DNA from: Bacillota bacterium
Lineage (GTDB): Bacteria; Bacillota; Clostridia; Acetivibrionales; DTU013
Reading direction: 5' to 3'
Assembly: GCA_023409735.1 (NCBI GenBank)
Contig: JAEYRB010000032.1
Coordinates: 62,001 to 126,000, forward strand
Length of the DNA: 64,000 nt
Shown here: positions 43,634 to 52,268 of the stretch, piece by piece
How positions within the stretch are numbered: position 1 is the stretch's first letter
Layout: each line of letters starts with the position of its first letter
Program-made: the position numbers and the translations under genes
Notes under the pieces: generated by a model
Told to the model about the DNA's origin: nothing
The model's input: the letters and a program-made list of their open reading frames with translations, nothing else
Databases searched by the model: none

Positions 43634-45064
43634 CTAATCCACAAATAACCTTTTTGCACTCCCATGACCACCTATTACAAGCCATTCACCTTTTTCCAGC
43701 ATTTGAAATATAACCTCACGTTCTTTTTTTGCAAGCACAGGATCAGTATCCACAGATGTCATAAGATATGGTGCAAGCTTATTGAAATCGCGCTGTCTCG
43801 GGTCGCAATCCTTAACATTGACAAATATATCGCCTGTGAAAATGATGCGAAGCCTTTTTTCTATAAGCACTATTTCACCTGCTACATGTCCCCCGCTGCC
43901 TTCCAGCACCTCCAATGATAATCCGGAAAGCTCTAATATTCCAATACTACTGAAAATCTCATTATCGGATGAATTATTTCCACCAATGATCTGAAGCTTA
44001 GAAATATCAGGCGTTCTATATCCTGAAAGGATCTTGCTGATTTTAACATAAGGGGCATGCAGCGGATTTTTTTCCCTGATATTATCCCGATCATTAGCTT
44101 CACAATCAAAATTATCAAATGCTTTTTTGCTAACATAAATTTTATCGAAATAGTCTGCTATACCACAATGATCAACATCTGCATGGGTAAGAATCATACA
44201 TTTATCATGCTTATTAAAATTTACGATAGCTCTTACTGCCTCCATTGTCTCTGATGAATAACAGTACATTCCGCCATCTATAAAGACCAGCTTACCCTTA
44301 CAACTGATAATGCTGACATTACTGCCGCACGGAGGCTCAATCAACGATATTTTCACATCTTCACCTATATTATACTCAGAAATACATGGTGCAAATGCAT
44401 CAGCGCGGTACAGCCTCATCCTTTCCGCAAAGCGTTGAATATAGTCAAAGGTTTTATACTGTGCCTTTGGACTATCCCTAAGCAGCTCCATGATAAGGTT
44501 TGAATTAACGATCAGCTCCATTTTTTGATCATCATTAAGACAGAGCTCTTTTGCTATCCGGTTAGCAAAGGAGAGGTAAAAAACAGTATTATCAAGCACC
44601 TGCTCACATTGATTGTATTCCAGAATTTTTAGTTCACATAGCATTGATGCCTTCTTTATAAAGTCCGATACATCATTTTCATTTTCTATCATAAGGCCCA
44701 TTCGGAAATGCTGAACATCGCTTCCTTCTTCTCGTGAACTCATATATGATATGTTGAAATTATAGCTGTTAATAAGCTTAAGTATCGGCAGCACACTGCC
44801 TGGTATATCCCTAAGAGTAAATTCTATAAGAATAACATTTCCTATGTTCATGTTGTCAGAAATATAGCCAACATCACAAAGCCTCTTTGTAGCTTCATTT
44901 ATTGAAGCTTCCTGTCCTTCGACCTCAATGAACAGAATATGTACATCCACAGCCTTATTATAGCTGACCCTTGTAATGTTCAGGTCAAGCTCTGTCATTA
45001 TCTCGCTGGCAATTCTGAATGCGCCTGCCTTATCCGGCATCCGTGTTGTAAATGTTTTTTTCAT
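43634..45064 (-). CDS. Fusion of two ACT domains with a metallo-beta-lactamase fold
   Basis: The 476-residue protein starts with two ACT domains (residues 1-70, TRMPDKAGAFRIASEIMTEL; and about 78-155, FTLRDIPGSVLPILKLIN), the fold that senses amino acids. The C-terminal half is a metallo-beta-lactamase hydrolase: the metal motif reads THADVDHCG (H-x-D-x-D-H; the second His of HxHxDH is Asp), then GGHVAGEIVL, IFTGDIFVN and a final IGGHGSAKRL. The order and length suggest a hydrolase whose activity depends on a small ligand. No amino-acid biosynthesis gene lies near. Substrate and ligand are unknown. Confidence 0.8.
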   Translation of the reverse strand: MKKTFTTRMPDKAGAFRIASEIMTELDLNITRVSYNKAVDVHILFIEVEGQEASINEATKRLCDVGYISDNMNIGNVILIEFTLRDIPGSVLPILKLINSYNFNISYMSSREEGSDVQHFRMGLMIENENDVSDFIKKASMLCELKILEYNQCEQVLDNTVFYLSFANRIAKELCLNDDQKMELIVNSNLIMELLRDSPKAQYKTFDYIQRFAERMRLYRADAFAPCISEYNIGEDVKISLIEPPCGSNVSIISCKGKLVFIDGGMYCYSSETMEAVRAIVNFNKHDKCMILTHADVDHCGIADYFDKIYVSKKAFDNFDCEANDRDNIREKNPLHAPYVKISKILSGYRTPDISKLQIIGGNNSSDNEIFSSIGILELSGLSLEVLEGSGGHVAGEIVLIEKRLRIIFTGDIFVNVKDCDPRQRDFNKLAPYLMTSVDTDPVLAKKEREVIFQMLEKGEWLVIGGHGSAKRLFVD

Positions 45065-45170
45065 ACATACCTAAATTACTATTTGGAAAGATATATGTCA
45101 AGGATGATTTTCTCCGAGATTTGTTCTCATTCGACCCTTGTCATATGGCACAATTATAGCGAAGCTTGAT

Positions 45171-45629
45171 TTATGCTCTATGAACATACATTCTCGTCAT
45201 TTTTGCTTCACCATCACCTTGTACAAGACATGAAAATTCCCATCCATACCTTTCATAGAAGGTTGTGTGTTCAGTAACCAAATATATTGTGTTTATTCCC
45301 TTTGACTTAAATTCATCACATACAAATTGCAGCATTTCCCCGGCAATGCCAAAACAGCGGTACTCCTTTTCCACATAAACAGCGCAAACATTCGGTGTAA
45401 GGTCCTTGCGGTCATGAAAGTCATTCTCAATCACACCGATGCCTGCAATTATTGTCTGTCCATCCAAAACAACGTACCATTGTGGGACTGCAGACTGTTT
45501 TTTCAGGCATTCCTCCATGCTTTCGATATAGGCTTCTTTAGAAATATTCCATTTCTGATGAAACCACTGTGCTGCATACTCCATTAAATCCGGTATGTCT
45601 TGTAAACGTGTAATCGAATACCCGCTCAT
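45171..45629 (-). CDS. GNAT-family N-acetyltransferase
   Basis: The 152-residue protein is a GNAT acetyltransferase. The acetyl-CoA loop lies in VEKEYRCFGIAGEMLQFVCD (the usual R/Q-x-x-G-x-G/A pattern) near residues 92-111, and the C-terminal TTFYERYGWEF segment is typical. The substrate, an amine on a small molecule or protein, is not predictable. It is a single gene. GAGGAT lies before the ATG. Confidence 0.88.
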   Translation of the reverse strand: MSGYSITRLQDIPDLMEYAAQWFHQKWNISKEAYIESMEECLKKQSAVPQWYVVLDGQTIIAGIGVIENDFHDRKDLTPNVCAVYVEKEYRCFGIAGEMLQFVCDEFKSKGINTIYLVTEHTTFYERYGWEFSCLVQGDGEAKMTRMYVHRA

Positions 45630-45901
45630 AATTTTATCCTCACAATCTTCAATTTAACATTTCAAACTCAGTTATAATTCTACCTACAGCACTTACTTTG
45701 TCATTATCTGTATTACAAAGAAAGACTCCTTTATATCGTTTTTGTTTGTGCAGATAATATTCATGGAGCCAGCCACCATTTCCTTAATTGACCGTTTATA
45801 TTATATCACTTAAACCTTTTATATCCCATTATTTGCAATTAGTTGCCGCAAATTATTATTTTTTTATATACTAATACATTATTCATAAAAATCCACCCTG
45901 T

Positions 45902-46750
45902 TCACCCTTTTACTGCTCCTGCCATCATGCCCTTCACCAGCTTATCCTGCAGAATTATAAATAGTATGATCATTGGCAGAACTGTCAGCACCAAAACAGA
46001 CATAACCAGTGGAATATTCATTGAATGCTCGCCTTGGAAGGCTTGAATAGCCAATGGCAACGTTTGTGCGGACCTTGATTGCGTCAGTGTGTTGGCAAAT
46101 GCAAATTCATTCCATATGGCCGTTCCATTATAAATTGCCAGTGTTGAAAGTCCAGCTTTTGACAGAGGTAAAATAATACTAAAGAAATTTCTAAATTTTC
46201 CACACCCGTCTATTTCAGCCGATTCTTCAATTTCCTTAGGAATTGTTTCCATAAATGTCGTAAGTATATAAACAGAAATAGGTATCGTAAAAGCCACATT
46301 CGGTCCTATAAGAGCCCAGAGCGTGTCATAGATACCTAATGCTGTAGACATTTTGAAGACCGGGATAAGTGTCACATGGATCGGTATAGACATACATGCA
46401 ATGATTAATCCATAAATTACAGCTCTCAGTTTAAACTTCATCCTCGAAAGCGGATATGAAGCACAAGCAGTTATGAAAAGCAAAATTGTAAGCGAGATTA
46501 TTAGTAAAACAACACTATTACTGAAGTATTTTAAAAATCCTTTTTCTATGACCTCAGTGTAGTTTCCAATATACCATTCAGATGGGAGCTGAAAAACTCC
46601 CTTTTGCAGCATCTCAAATTGCTTTTTAAAAGAGTTCAGCACCATAAACAGGAACGGAATACCTGTTATGAAAAGATAGACGATTGACAGAGCAGCTGCC
46701 ACAGCCCAAGCTATCATACTCTTAGTTTTTGATCTTTTAAACGTATCCAT
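45902..46750 (-). CDS. Sugar ABC transporter permease, MalG type
   Basis: This 282-residue permease has six membrane segments, a conserved EAA-like loop (EIEESAEIDGCGKFRNFFSI, then PLSKAGLSTL) near 190-215, and the family N-terminus (LFMVLNSFKKQFEM). It forms the import channel with the MalF-type partner encoded directly upstream, whose stop overlaps this ATG by one base. The system takes up oligosaccharides or a polyol. No ATPase gene of the MsmK type lies beside it, so a shared ATPase is presumed. It is the last gene of the operon in this direction. Confidence 0.93.
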   Translation of the reverse strand: MDTFKRSKTKSMIAWAVAAALSIVYLFITGIPFLFMVLNSFKKQFEMLQKGVFQLPSEWYIGNYTEVIEKGFLKYFSNSVVLLIISLTILLFITACASYPLSRMKFKLRAVIYGLIIACMSIPIHVTLIPVFKMSTALGIYDTLWALIGPNVAFTIPISVYILTTFMETIPKEIEESAEIDGCGKFRNFFSIILPLSKAGLSTLAIYNGTAIWNEFAFANTLTQSRSAQTLPLAIQAFQGEHSMNIPLVMSVLVLTVLPMIILFIILQDKLVKGMMAGAVKG

Positions 46751-47646
46751 TATACAACTTCCTTTTCTTTAATGAGTCTTTGAATAATAAGTGCAATGCT
46801 CGTAACCAGAATAAACATACCGGCAGCTGCAGTAGAGCCATAGCCCATCTGGAAGTGTTGGAAGGACAACTTATACATGTATGTCGCCATCAATTCTGTG
46901 GCAGTACCGGGACCACCGCCTGTCATAACATAAATCAGGTCAAAGTATTTCAAGGAACCAATTAAAGAAAGAACACAAGCCGTTCTGATAACCGGCAGCA
47001 GCATGGGTATTGCAACATGGCGGAAATACTGCGCTCTTGTGGCTCCATCAATAACAGTAGCCTCATAAACATCTGTGCTTATATTACTGTAGCCTGCAAG
47101 AAAATACACCATATAAAACGGTATAAACTGCCAGGCAATGACTCCAATAACTGCAAATAGTGCCTGAGGAGCCCTTCCCAGAAGATCGACCTTACCTCCT
47201 CCTAGTAATACTGATATTGAGGAAATAATACCATCATTTGTAGCAAGCGCATAAGAAAAAAGGAACCCTATTGCCACAGAAGACATAAGCAGCGGAAGAA
47301 ACCAGACAATCTTAAAAATGTTTGTCCTTCTGCCGCCTGCATCAAGAAATGTGGCAAGAGCAATCGCAATTGGAATCTGTATTAATATTGAGCACACCAT
47401 AAGGATCACATTGTTTTTGAATGCAGACCAAAAACTAAAATTATTTAACAGATCCCTCCAATTTTGCAGTCCGATATATGCCTTGTTTGTGGCTATTCCA
47501 TTCCAGTCAAATAAGCTTGTTTGAAAAGTTGACACAATAGGATATATAATAAACACCAATAAGATTAATAGAACGGGGGACAGAAAAACAGCCGCCGCAT
47601 TGCGTACACTCTTTTGCCTGCTTTGTTCTAATGAATTTTTACTCAC
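46750..47646 (-). CDS. Sugar ABC transporter permease, MalF type
   Basis: The 298-residue permease has six membrane segments with the MalF/UgpA start (AVFLSPVLLILLVFIIYPIV) and EAA loop (YEATVIDGATRAQYFRHVAI, then PMLLPVI). It pairs with the MalG-type protein, whose start overlaps its stop. The start codon is taken as the GTG at 47646, because GGAGGG is seven bases upstream; the frame can be read to 47661. A gap of about 380 bp with a terminator and repeats separates it from the binding-protein gene, which lowers its expression relative to that gene. Confidence 0.92.
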   Translation of the reverse strand: MSKNSLEQSRQKSVRNAAAVFLSPVLLILLVFIIYPIVSTFQTSLFDWNGIATNKAYIGLQNWRDLLNNFSFWSAFKNNVILMVCSILIQIPIAIALATFLDAGGRRTNIFKIVWFLPLLMSSVAIGFLFSYALATNDGIISSISVLLGGGKVDLLGRAPQALFAVIGVIAWQFIPFYMVYFLAGYSNISTDVYEATVIDGATRAQYFRHVAIPMLLPVIRTACVLSLIGSLKYFDLIYVMTGGGPGTATELMATYMYKLSFQHFQMGYGSTAAAGMFILVTSIALIIQRLIKEKEVV

Positions 47647-47756
47647 TGCTGTTCCCTCCAATACCTTCTTATTTATTACACGTTACTTCAAGAAAAATTC
47701 TTTTTAACAAAATTTTTTGAGTCTAAAACTTTTATCGCGGTTAGAAGCCAATTATC

Positions 47757-47945
47757 GCTGTGTTATAATGCCTCAGTTCAATGAAAGTGTTTCGGTTGTA
47801 GAAACATTTTCTCTCAGCTATTGCATTTCAACGAAGTGGTTAACCATTTCGTTATAACACCTTGGTTCATAGAAAATTTTTCGGTTGTAGAAAAATTTTC
47901 ACACCGCTATTGCATTTCAGCGAGGTAGTCTATCACCTCACTAAA
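47757..47945. repeat. Tandem pair of family 1 dispersed repeats, about 94 bp each
   Basis: Unit A (about 47757-47850) and unit B (47851-47945) share, in order, GTTATAA, a TTCA(A/T)(A/G)GAAA segment, TCGGTTGTAGAAA, the run ATTTTC, GCTATTGCATTTCA and (A/G)CGA(A/G)GT. Each ends where the next begins. Similar single copies lie at 23141-23212 (opposite strand) and 40503-40572. They sit inside the transcript between the binding-protein gene and the permease genes. Confidence 0.75.
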
Positions 47946-47948
47946 ATA

Positions 47949-47995
47949 AAGCCCACAGCAAGCAGATATTAGATACACCTTTTCACTGTGGACTT
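47949..47995 (-). terminator. Intra-operon terminator or attenuator after the binding-protein gene
   Basis: On the minus strand AAGTCCACAG pairs with CTGTGGGCTT (one G-T pair), followed by TATTTTAG. It lies 33 bases after the binding-protein stop. Partial readthrough would explain how the permeases are expressed at lower levels. Confidence 0.75.
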
Positions 47996-48027
47996 CTTAT
48001 ATGCATTCGTGCAAGAATACTATTATG

Positions 48028-49428
48028 CTATTGCTTCTTTGATAGGTACTTTGTCATAGCACTCTGAAGTTCCTTATTAGCCTGTGCAGGTGTTTTTGTC
48101 AGTCCAAAGATTTCCTGACTGGTTGTTTTATGAACTTCAGCAACCTCAGGCGGCAAGTACTGGTCATACCAAAGCTGTACATCGCTTGCTTTAGAGAAAT
48201 CAGCCCAAACCTTCTGCATACAATGATCTGATACATTATCACCGGCGCCATTAATTGAAGGGATTGAGCCTGTTTCAAGCTGTTCTTTTATATATGTGTC
48301 ATCATTATAGTATTGTGTTGCAAGAATGAAGCACGCATTGAGCAGATCCTTATCATCGCCTGTATTAAAGCTGAAGGCATTATCTATTGCTGTACCAACT
48401 ACAATACTTTGATCAGCTGAGCTTCCTTCAAGAGTCGGAAATCCAAAATAATCAATGTTCTGAGTATACCAATCCTTGTTGTCATTATACATCTGTGGTG
48501 CCTGCCATGTACCCTGAAGCATCATAGCAGCTTTCTCCTGGTACATCAACTGTCTATCCATACCATCATCTGCACTGAGGCTGTTAACACCCTCCGGGAA
48601 GTAGCCTGCTTTTACCCACTTTTGAATAGTATCTCCCGCATATTGAAATGCCTCAGATTCAAATGACCCTGAACCGTCAACTGCTTTGTTGAATTCTTCC
48701 AGACCGCTTTTACGTGCAACAAGATACATATAATACATTGAACCAGTCCATTTGCTCTGGTTCGCCAGCGCAAATGGTATTATACCGTTACTTTTCAAGG
48801 TTTCACAGACATTCTCTAATTCAGAAATAGTCTTTGGTGCTTGTAAATTGTACTTTGCGAAAATGTTCTTGTTATAAAAAACACCACTTCCAGAAATACG
48901 GGTGAAGGGTACTGCGTAGATCTCATCCTTATAAGTGCTCTGAGCAATTGCTGCTTTGAGGAAATCTACCTTACAATGATTCTTCATTAAATCAGTAATC
49001 GGTACTGCAAATCCGGAATTAATATATTCGATCATGGGTCCGCCACCCCAGTGGATATACATGTTAGGGCACTTCCCTGAACTCATTGCAACAACTAGCT
49101 TTTGTTTGTAAGTATCGTTAACAATATGATTCATTTCTACCTTAACGTTAGGATGGTCCTTCATAAATCGATTTACTGCGCCCTCTTGAATTTTTTTAGT
49201 AGGGTCTTCTGTAGCGATATCCCATAAGGTTATCGTCATATCTTTGTCTGAAACCTTCAAGGTGCCATCTGTCGCTGATGTATTTGTATTTGTCGTTGTC
49301 TGTTCCGAATTAGTTGTTGGCTGTGCCGTTGTTGACGGTTCTGTGTTTGAACCTTTTCCGCACCCCGCTGACACTAAAGAAGTAATCATCAGCGTTAATA
49401 GTAATGAAACTACTTTTTTTAAAGCCAT
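48028..49428 (-). CDS. Extracellular sugar-binding lipoprotein of ABC importer
   Basis: The 466-residue protein is a family 1 solute-binding protein. It begins with a lipoprotein signal (LLLTLMITSLVSAGCGKG, lipobox SAGC) and a Thr/Ser-rich spacer (residues 25-55). The mature part shows the two-lobed pattern MTITLWDIATEDPTKKIQEG, FMKDHPNVKVEMNHI and a C-terminal helix with TTSQEIFGLTK. It captures the substrate outside the membrane and delivers it to the two permeases encoded downstream. GGAGG lies nine bases before the ATG. The TetR gene diverges from it, so both likely share regulation. Substrate identity is unknown. Confidence 0.94.
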   Translation of the reverse strand: MALKKVVSLLLTLMITSLVSAGCGKGSNTEPSTTAQPTTNSEQTTTNTNTSATDGTLKVSDKDMTITLWDIATEDPTKKIQEGAVNRFMKDHPNVKVEMNHIVNDTYKQKLVVAMSSGKCPNMYIHWGGGPMIEYINSGFAVPITDLMKNHCKVDFLKAAIAQSTYKDEIYAVPFTRISGSGVFYNKNIFAKYNLQAPKTISELENVCETLKSNGIIPFALANQSKWTGSMYYMYLVARKSGLEEFNKAVDGSGSFESEAFQYAGDTIQKWVKAGYFPEGVNSLSADDGMDRQLMYQEKAAMMLQGTWQAPQMYNDNKDWYTQNIDYFGFPTLEGSSADQSIVVGTAIDNAFSFNTGDDKDLLNACFILATQYYNDDTYIKEQLETGSIPSINGAGDNVSDHCMQKVWADFSKASDVQLWYDQYLPPEVAEVHKTTSQEIFGLTKTPAQANKELQSAMTKYLSKKQ

Positions 49429-49739
49429 AATCAGTTCCTCCCTAAGTATTTTTGCAGTAATAAAGCATTCAGTTCTAATTTTTCTAGCAACTTAACTTAT
49501 ACTCTTTATAATTGAAACTGCTTATCAAAAAATTTCTTCAGCACTTACATAATCATTATTCCTTTTACTAATCCAAAAGATTCATACTTTTTAAAACTCT
49601 ATTTATTTTCACTCAATGCTTTCAGTTGTAACTCACGTATTCTTCTGATAGGTTAATTACTGCTCATTACAGCAATAATTCATGTGATTTGTATACACTT
49701 GTTAATAGCTGTGTATTTGTAAAACATTTTCTGTAAACA

Positions 49740-49768
49740 TTGACATGTAGTTACATGTATTTTATAAT
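49740..49768 (+). promoter_or_regulatory. Consensus SigA promoter of the tetR gene
   Basis: TTGACA (49740-49745) and TATAAT (49763-49768) are both perfect and 17 bases apart. Two palindromes overlap it, at 49743-49758 and 49779-49792, so it is probably strongly repressed. Confidence 0.88.
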
Positions 49769-49792
49769 GCAAGCATAGAATGAACGTTCATT
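49743..49792. promoter_or_regulatory. Two palindromic operator candidates for the TetR protein
   Basis: ACATGTAGTTACATGT (49743-49758) is a 7-2-7 inverted repeat between the -35 and -10 boxes. AATGAACGTTCATT (49779-49792) is a perfect 14-bp palindrome around the transcription start. The second resembles TetR-family sites with a TGAAC half. Either or both may be bound by the TetR protein encoded just downstream. Confidence 0.75.
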
Positions 49793-49817
49793 TTATGTTT
49801 GAAAGGATAACAGTATT

Positions 49818-50492
49818 ATGTACAAAACATCAATAGAAACGCAAAAGCGCAAGGAAGCTAAGAGACAATTTATTCTTAATACCTCTGCGAAGATGTTTGC
49901 TGCTAACGGATACCACAATACTACAGTAAAAGACATTGTAGATGAGGCAGCTATTTCAGTAGGAAGCTTTTATTTTTATTTTAAAAGTAAGGAGGACTTA
50001 TTAGGTGAGCTTTATAGAAGCATCGCGGAGAAATTTCATACTAATACTATGAATGTTTTGGATTTGGAGAACTTTCCCCTTGTAAAGAACTTTGTCAGAG
50101 TTATGATGGTTAATCTTTGGCTATATGAGAAAAATCGTGATATCTCTAAGATAATGCTTTTAGAAGCGATGATAGATCCTGAGTTTCAGAAGATAAGGTC
50201 AGACAGCATAAAATCATCTGCGCAAACCATGGCAGCCTGGTTTGAACGATTTAAGCTGCATGATCAAGTCTGCATCCCTGACACAAAGGTTGCAGCACTC
50301 ATTTACGCGGGCTCATACAACTATCTTATCAATGACTGGTTAGAATCAGACGCATCAATTCCTCTTACTGATTATGGCTATGCTTTTTGTATTTATAATC
50401 TTCAGGCATTAAAAATACCTTTTGAAGAGGGTGTTGTTAGAGAATATATAGATGAGATCCTGAAGGAACTAAAAATAAAGAAAAATAATTAA
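49818..50492 (+). CDS. TetR-family transcription regulator
   Basis: The 224-residue regulator has the TetR N-terminal helix-turn-helix at residues 15-62 (ILNTSAKMFAANGYHNTTVK, then DIVDEAAISVGSFYFYFKSK). The rest is a helical ligand-binding domain that I cannot assign. A perfect promoter with two palindromes lies immediately upstream, so autorepression is likely. The divergent sugar ABC genes are the most probable second target, though they begin 390 bp away. Confidence 0.93.
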   Translation: MYKTSIETQKRKEAKRQFILNTSAKMFAANGYHNTTVKDIVDEAAISVGSFYFYFKSKEDLLGELYRSIAEKFHTNTMNVLDLENFPLVKNFVRVMMVNLWLYEKNRDISKIMLLEAMIDPEFQKIRSDSIKSSAQTMAAWFERFKLHDQVCIPDTKVAALIYAGSYNYLINDWLESDASIPLTDYGYAFCIYNLQALKIPFEEGVVREYIDEILKELKIKKNN

Positions 50493-50637
50493 TTAGAAAG
50501 AAGAAGGAAAAACATTTTGAGTAATAATTTTGGTAAGGATTTGACAACAGGCAGTCAGAAATCAAATGTTAATTATAATATATAGTTTTAAAGTAAGTTA
50601 ACTGTGTAATTAGAATAAATAGAAGAGGTGCATACAA

Positions 50638-50982
50638 ATGGATGCAGAAAAAAGAAATAAACTGAAAAATGCATATAAAAATAAGCCTGTGGTAGGTGGT
50701 ATCTACTGTATTGAGTGCAGTGGAAATAAACGCAAATGGATTAAGTCTACAAGCAACCTGGTGGGTCAAAAAAACAGATTTGAATTTGCGGTTTCAGTAA
50801 ACTCCTGTCCTGAACCTGCAATGCATAACGAATGGTTAGAATATGGCATACACTCTTTTTCATTCACCATACTTGAGGAGTTAGAAAAAAAGGAGGATCA
50901 GACTGAGAAAGAGTTCTCTGAGGATATAAGTACCCTACTTGAAATGTGGCTTGAGAAGTACGAAGAAAATGAAAAACAATGA
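50638..50982 (+). CDS. GIY-YIG-like small protein, probably not catalytic
   Basis: The 114-residue protein shows a GIY-YIG-like start (VGGIYCIECSGNKRKWIKST) and the NEWLEYGIHSFSFTILEELE segment seen in small GIY-YIG proteins of Firmicutes. The second motif has changed: YIG/YVG reads WIK, and the catalytic Arg position is uncertain (NLVGQKNRFEF). Hence it is probably degenerate or a binding protein. It precedes a DUF2087 gene by 13 bases, and the two form a small operon after the TetR gene. The ATG follows GAGGTG. Confidence 0.7.
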   Translation: MDAEKRNKLKNAYKNKPVVGGIYCIECSGNKRKWIKSTSNLVGQKNRFEFAVSVNSCPEPAMHNEWLEYGIHSFSFTILEELEKKEDQTEKEFSEDISTLLEMWLEKYEENEKQ

Positions 50983-50995
50983 AGGAGAATGTAAC

Positions 50996-51283
50996 ATGGA
51001 GCAAAAAGTAAAAATAAATCAATTTATTGATAGCTCAGGAAAGATAACACAGCTGCCTCAAAGACAAAAGGCAAGATATGCGCTGCTTGAATACCTTTCT
51101 GAGAAATTTGAGATGGATCATATATATTTAGAAAAGCAGGTCAATGAGATCATTAATCAATGGCATACCTTCGGAGATTACTTTATACTCAGGAGGGAGC
51201 TTATTGATAACGAATTGCTTTCTCGGGAACGAGATGGATCCAAGTATTGGCGCACAGTAAAAAGTACTTCAGAGCAGATATAA
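50996..51283 (+). CDS. DUF2087 protein
   Basis: The 95-residue protein consists of one DUF2087 domain (LPQRQKARYALLEYLSEKFE, then YLEKQVNEIINQW, GDYFILRRELIDNELLSRER, then DGSKYWR). This domain often follows an ArsR-type DNA-binding domain and is thought to bind nucleic acid or regulate. Here it stands alone. The ATG at 50996 has GAAGGAG about ten bases upstream; the frame opens earlier within the previous gene. Paired with the GIY-YIG-like gene. Confidence 0.8.
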   Translation: MEQKVKINQFIDSSGKITQLPQRQKARYALLEYLSEKFEMDHIYLEKQVNEIINQWHTFGDYFILRRELIDNELLSRERDGSKYWRTVKSTSEQI

Positions 51284-51404
51284 CAAAGTGATATCAATAA
51301 TAGAATTTTAAAAGAGAGAAACTCATGACCCTCCCAAAGTAAATAAATATTCGCAGAACATTCTAATACTTTTATAATATTAATTGTTTGACGATCTGCA
51401 AAGC

Positions 51405-51447
51405 AAAAAGCTCATAATACGCTTTAAAAGTGCATTCTGAGCTTTTT
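51405..51447 (+). terminator. Terminator after the DUF2087 gene
   Basis: AAAAAGCTCA and TGAGCTTTTT form a ten-pair stem with a partly paired inner segment (ATAC-GC and GTGCAT), followed by TTTTTAC. It lies about 120 bases after the stop. The rest of 51284-51642 contains no gene. Confidence 0.82.
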
Positions 51448-51642
51448 TACTATAATAGAAAAGTGAGTAATATCACTTGAATTCATAATGTTTATTACCT
51501 AAGCATCCCAATTGGTTTTATACTTTGCTTCATTATAATGCTTTTATAGATTAGAAAAAATATTTCACTCACAATTATTATGACAGAATTTGTTATATCA
51601 CTATATAGGGAATATAAACTTATTAAGTGGAGGTAATACTAA

Positions 51643-52191
51643 ATGACAGATAATTTTGATTTTCTGGAACTAATGGAAAAACGATATTCGGTTAGACGTT
51701 TTTCAGATACACCTATTGAGAATGGTACGATTGAAAAAATATTAAGAGCAGGGCAGGTAGCCCCAACCGCATGTAATAACCAGCCACAGAGAATACTGGT
51801 TATCAATAGCGATGAAGGGTTAAAAAAGCTAAGAAGGTGCACAGAATGTCATTTTAATGCACCGGCTGCAATGCTTATTTGCTATAACAATGAAGAATGC
51901 TGGAAGCGCAGCTATGACGGAAAAGCAAGCGGTGATATTGACGCAAGTATAGTTACAACACATATGATGCTTGAGGCTGCCTCCCTTGGGGTTGGAACAA
52001 CATGGGTAATGCATTTTATTCCTGAAGCTGTTAAGTGCGAATTTAAAGTACCTGACAATATTGAACCTGTTGCAATACTGATTATGGGTTACCCTTCATC
52101 AAATGCAAAGCCTGCTCCCGGGCATTCTGATATAAAGCCGATAGGGGATACAGTTATGTACAACAGTTTTGATAATATAGATAAATCATAG
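51643..52191 (+). CDS. Nitroreductase-family protein
   Basis: The 182-residue flavoprotein belongs to the nitroreductase family, which reduces nitro groups or other acceptors with FMN and NAD(P)H. MEKRYSVRRFSDTPI with the FMN-binding RRF (residues 13-19), TACNNQPQRILVI, ASLGVGTTWVM and GYPS are landmarks. The ATG follows GGAGGT. It is a single gene. Its physiological substrate cannot be told from the sequence. Confidence 0.92.
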   Translation: MTDNFDFLELMEKRYSVRRFSDTPIENGTIEKILRAGQVAPTACNNQPQRILVINSDEGLKKLRRCTECHFNAPAAMLICYNNEECWKRSYDGKASGDIDASIVTTHMMLEAASLGVGTTWVMHFIPEAVKCEFKVPDNIEPVAILIMGYPSSNAKPAPGHSDIKPIGDTVMYNSFDNIDKS

Positions 52192-52232
52192 CTCTTCCGC
52201 AAACACAAAAAAAAATATTCCATAGAAACGCC

Positions 52233-52258
52233 GAAAAGCCTGATACATCAGGCTTTTC
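52233..52258. terminator. Hairpin between nitroreductase gene and tRNA-Ser
   Basis: GAAAAGCCTGAT and ATCAGGCTTTTC make a perfect 12-bp stem with a two-base centre. The T-tracts are short on both sides, but it lies where both the nitroreductase transcript and the tRNA transcript should end. Confidence 0.7.
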
Positions 52259-52268
52259 AGACGAAATG

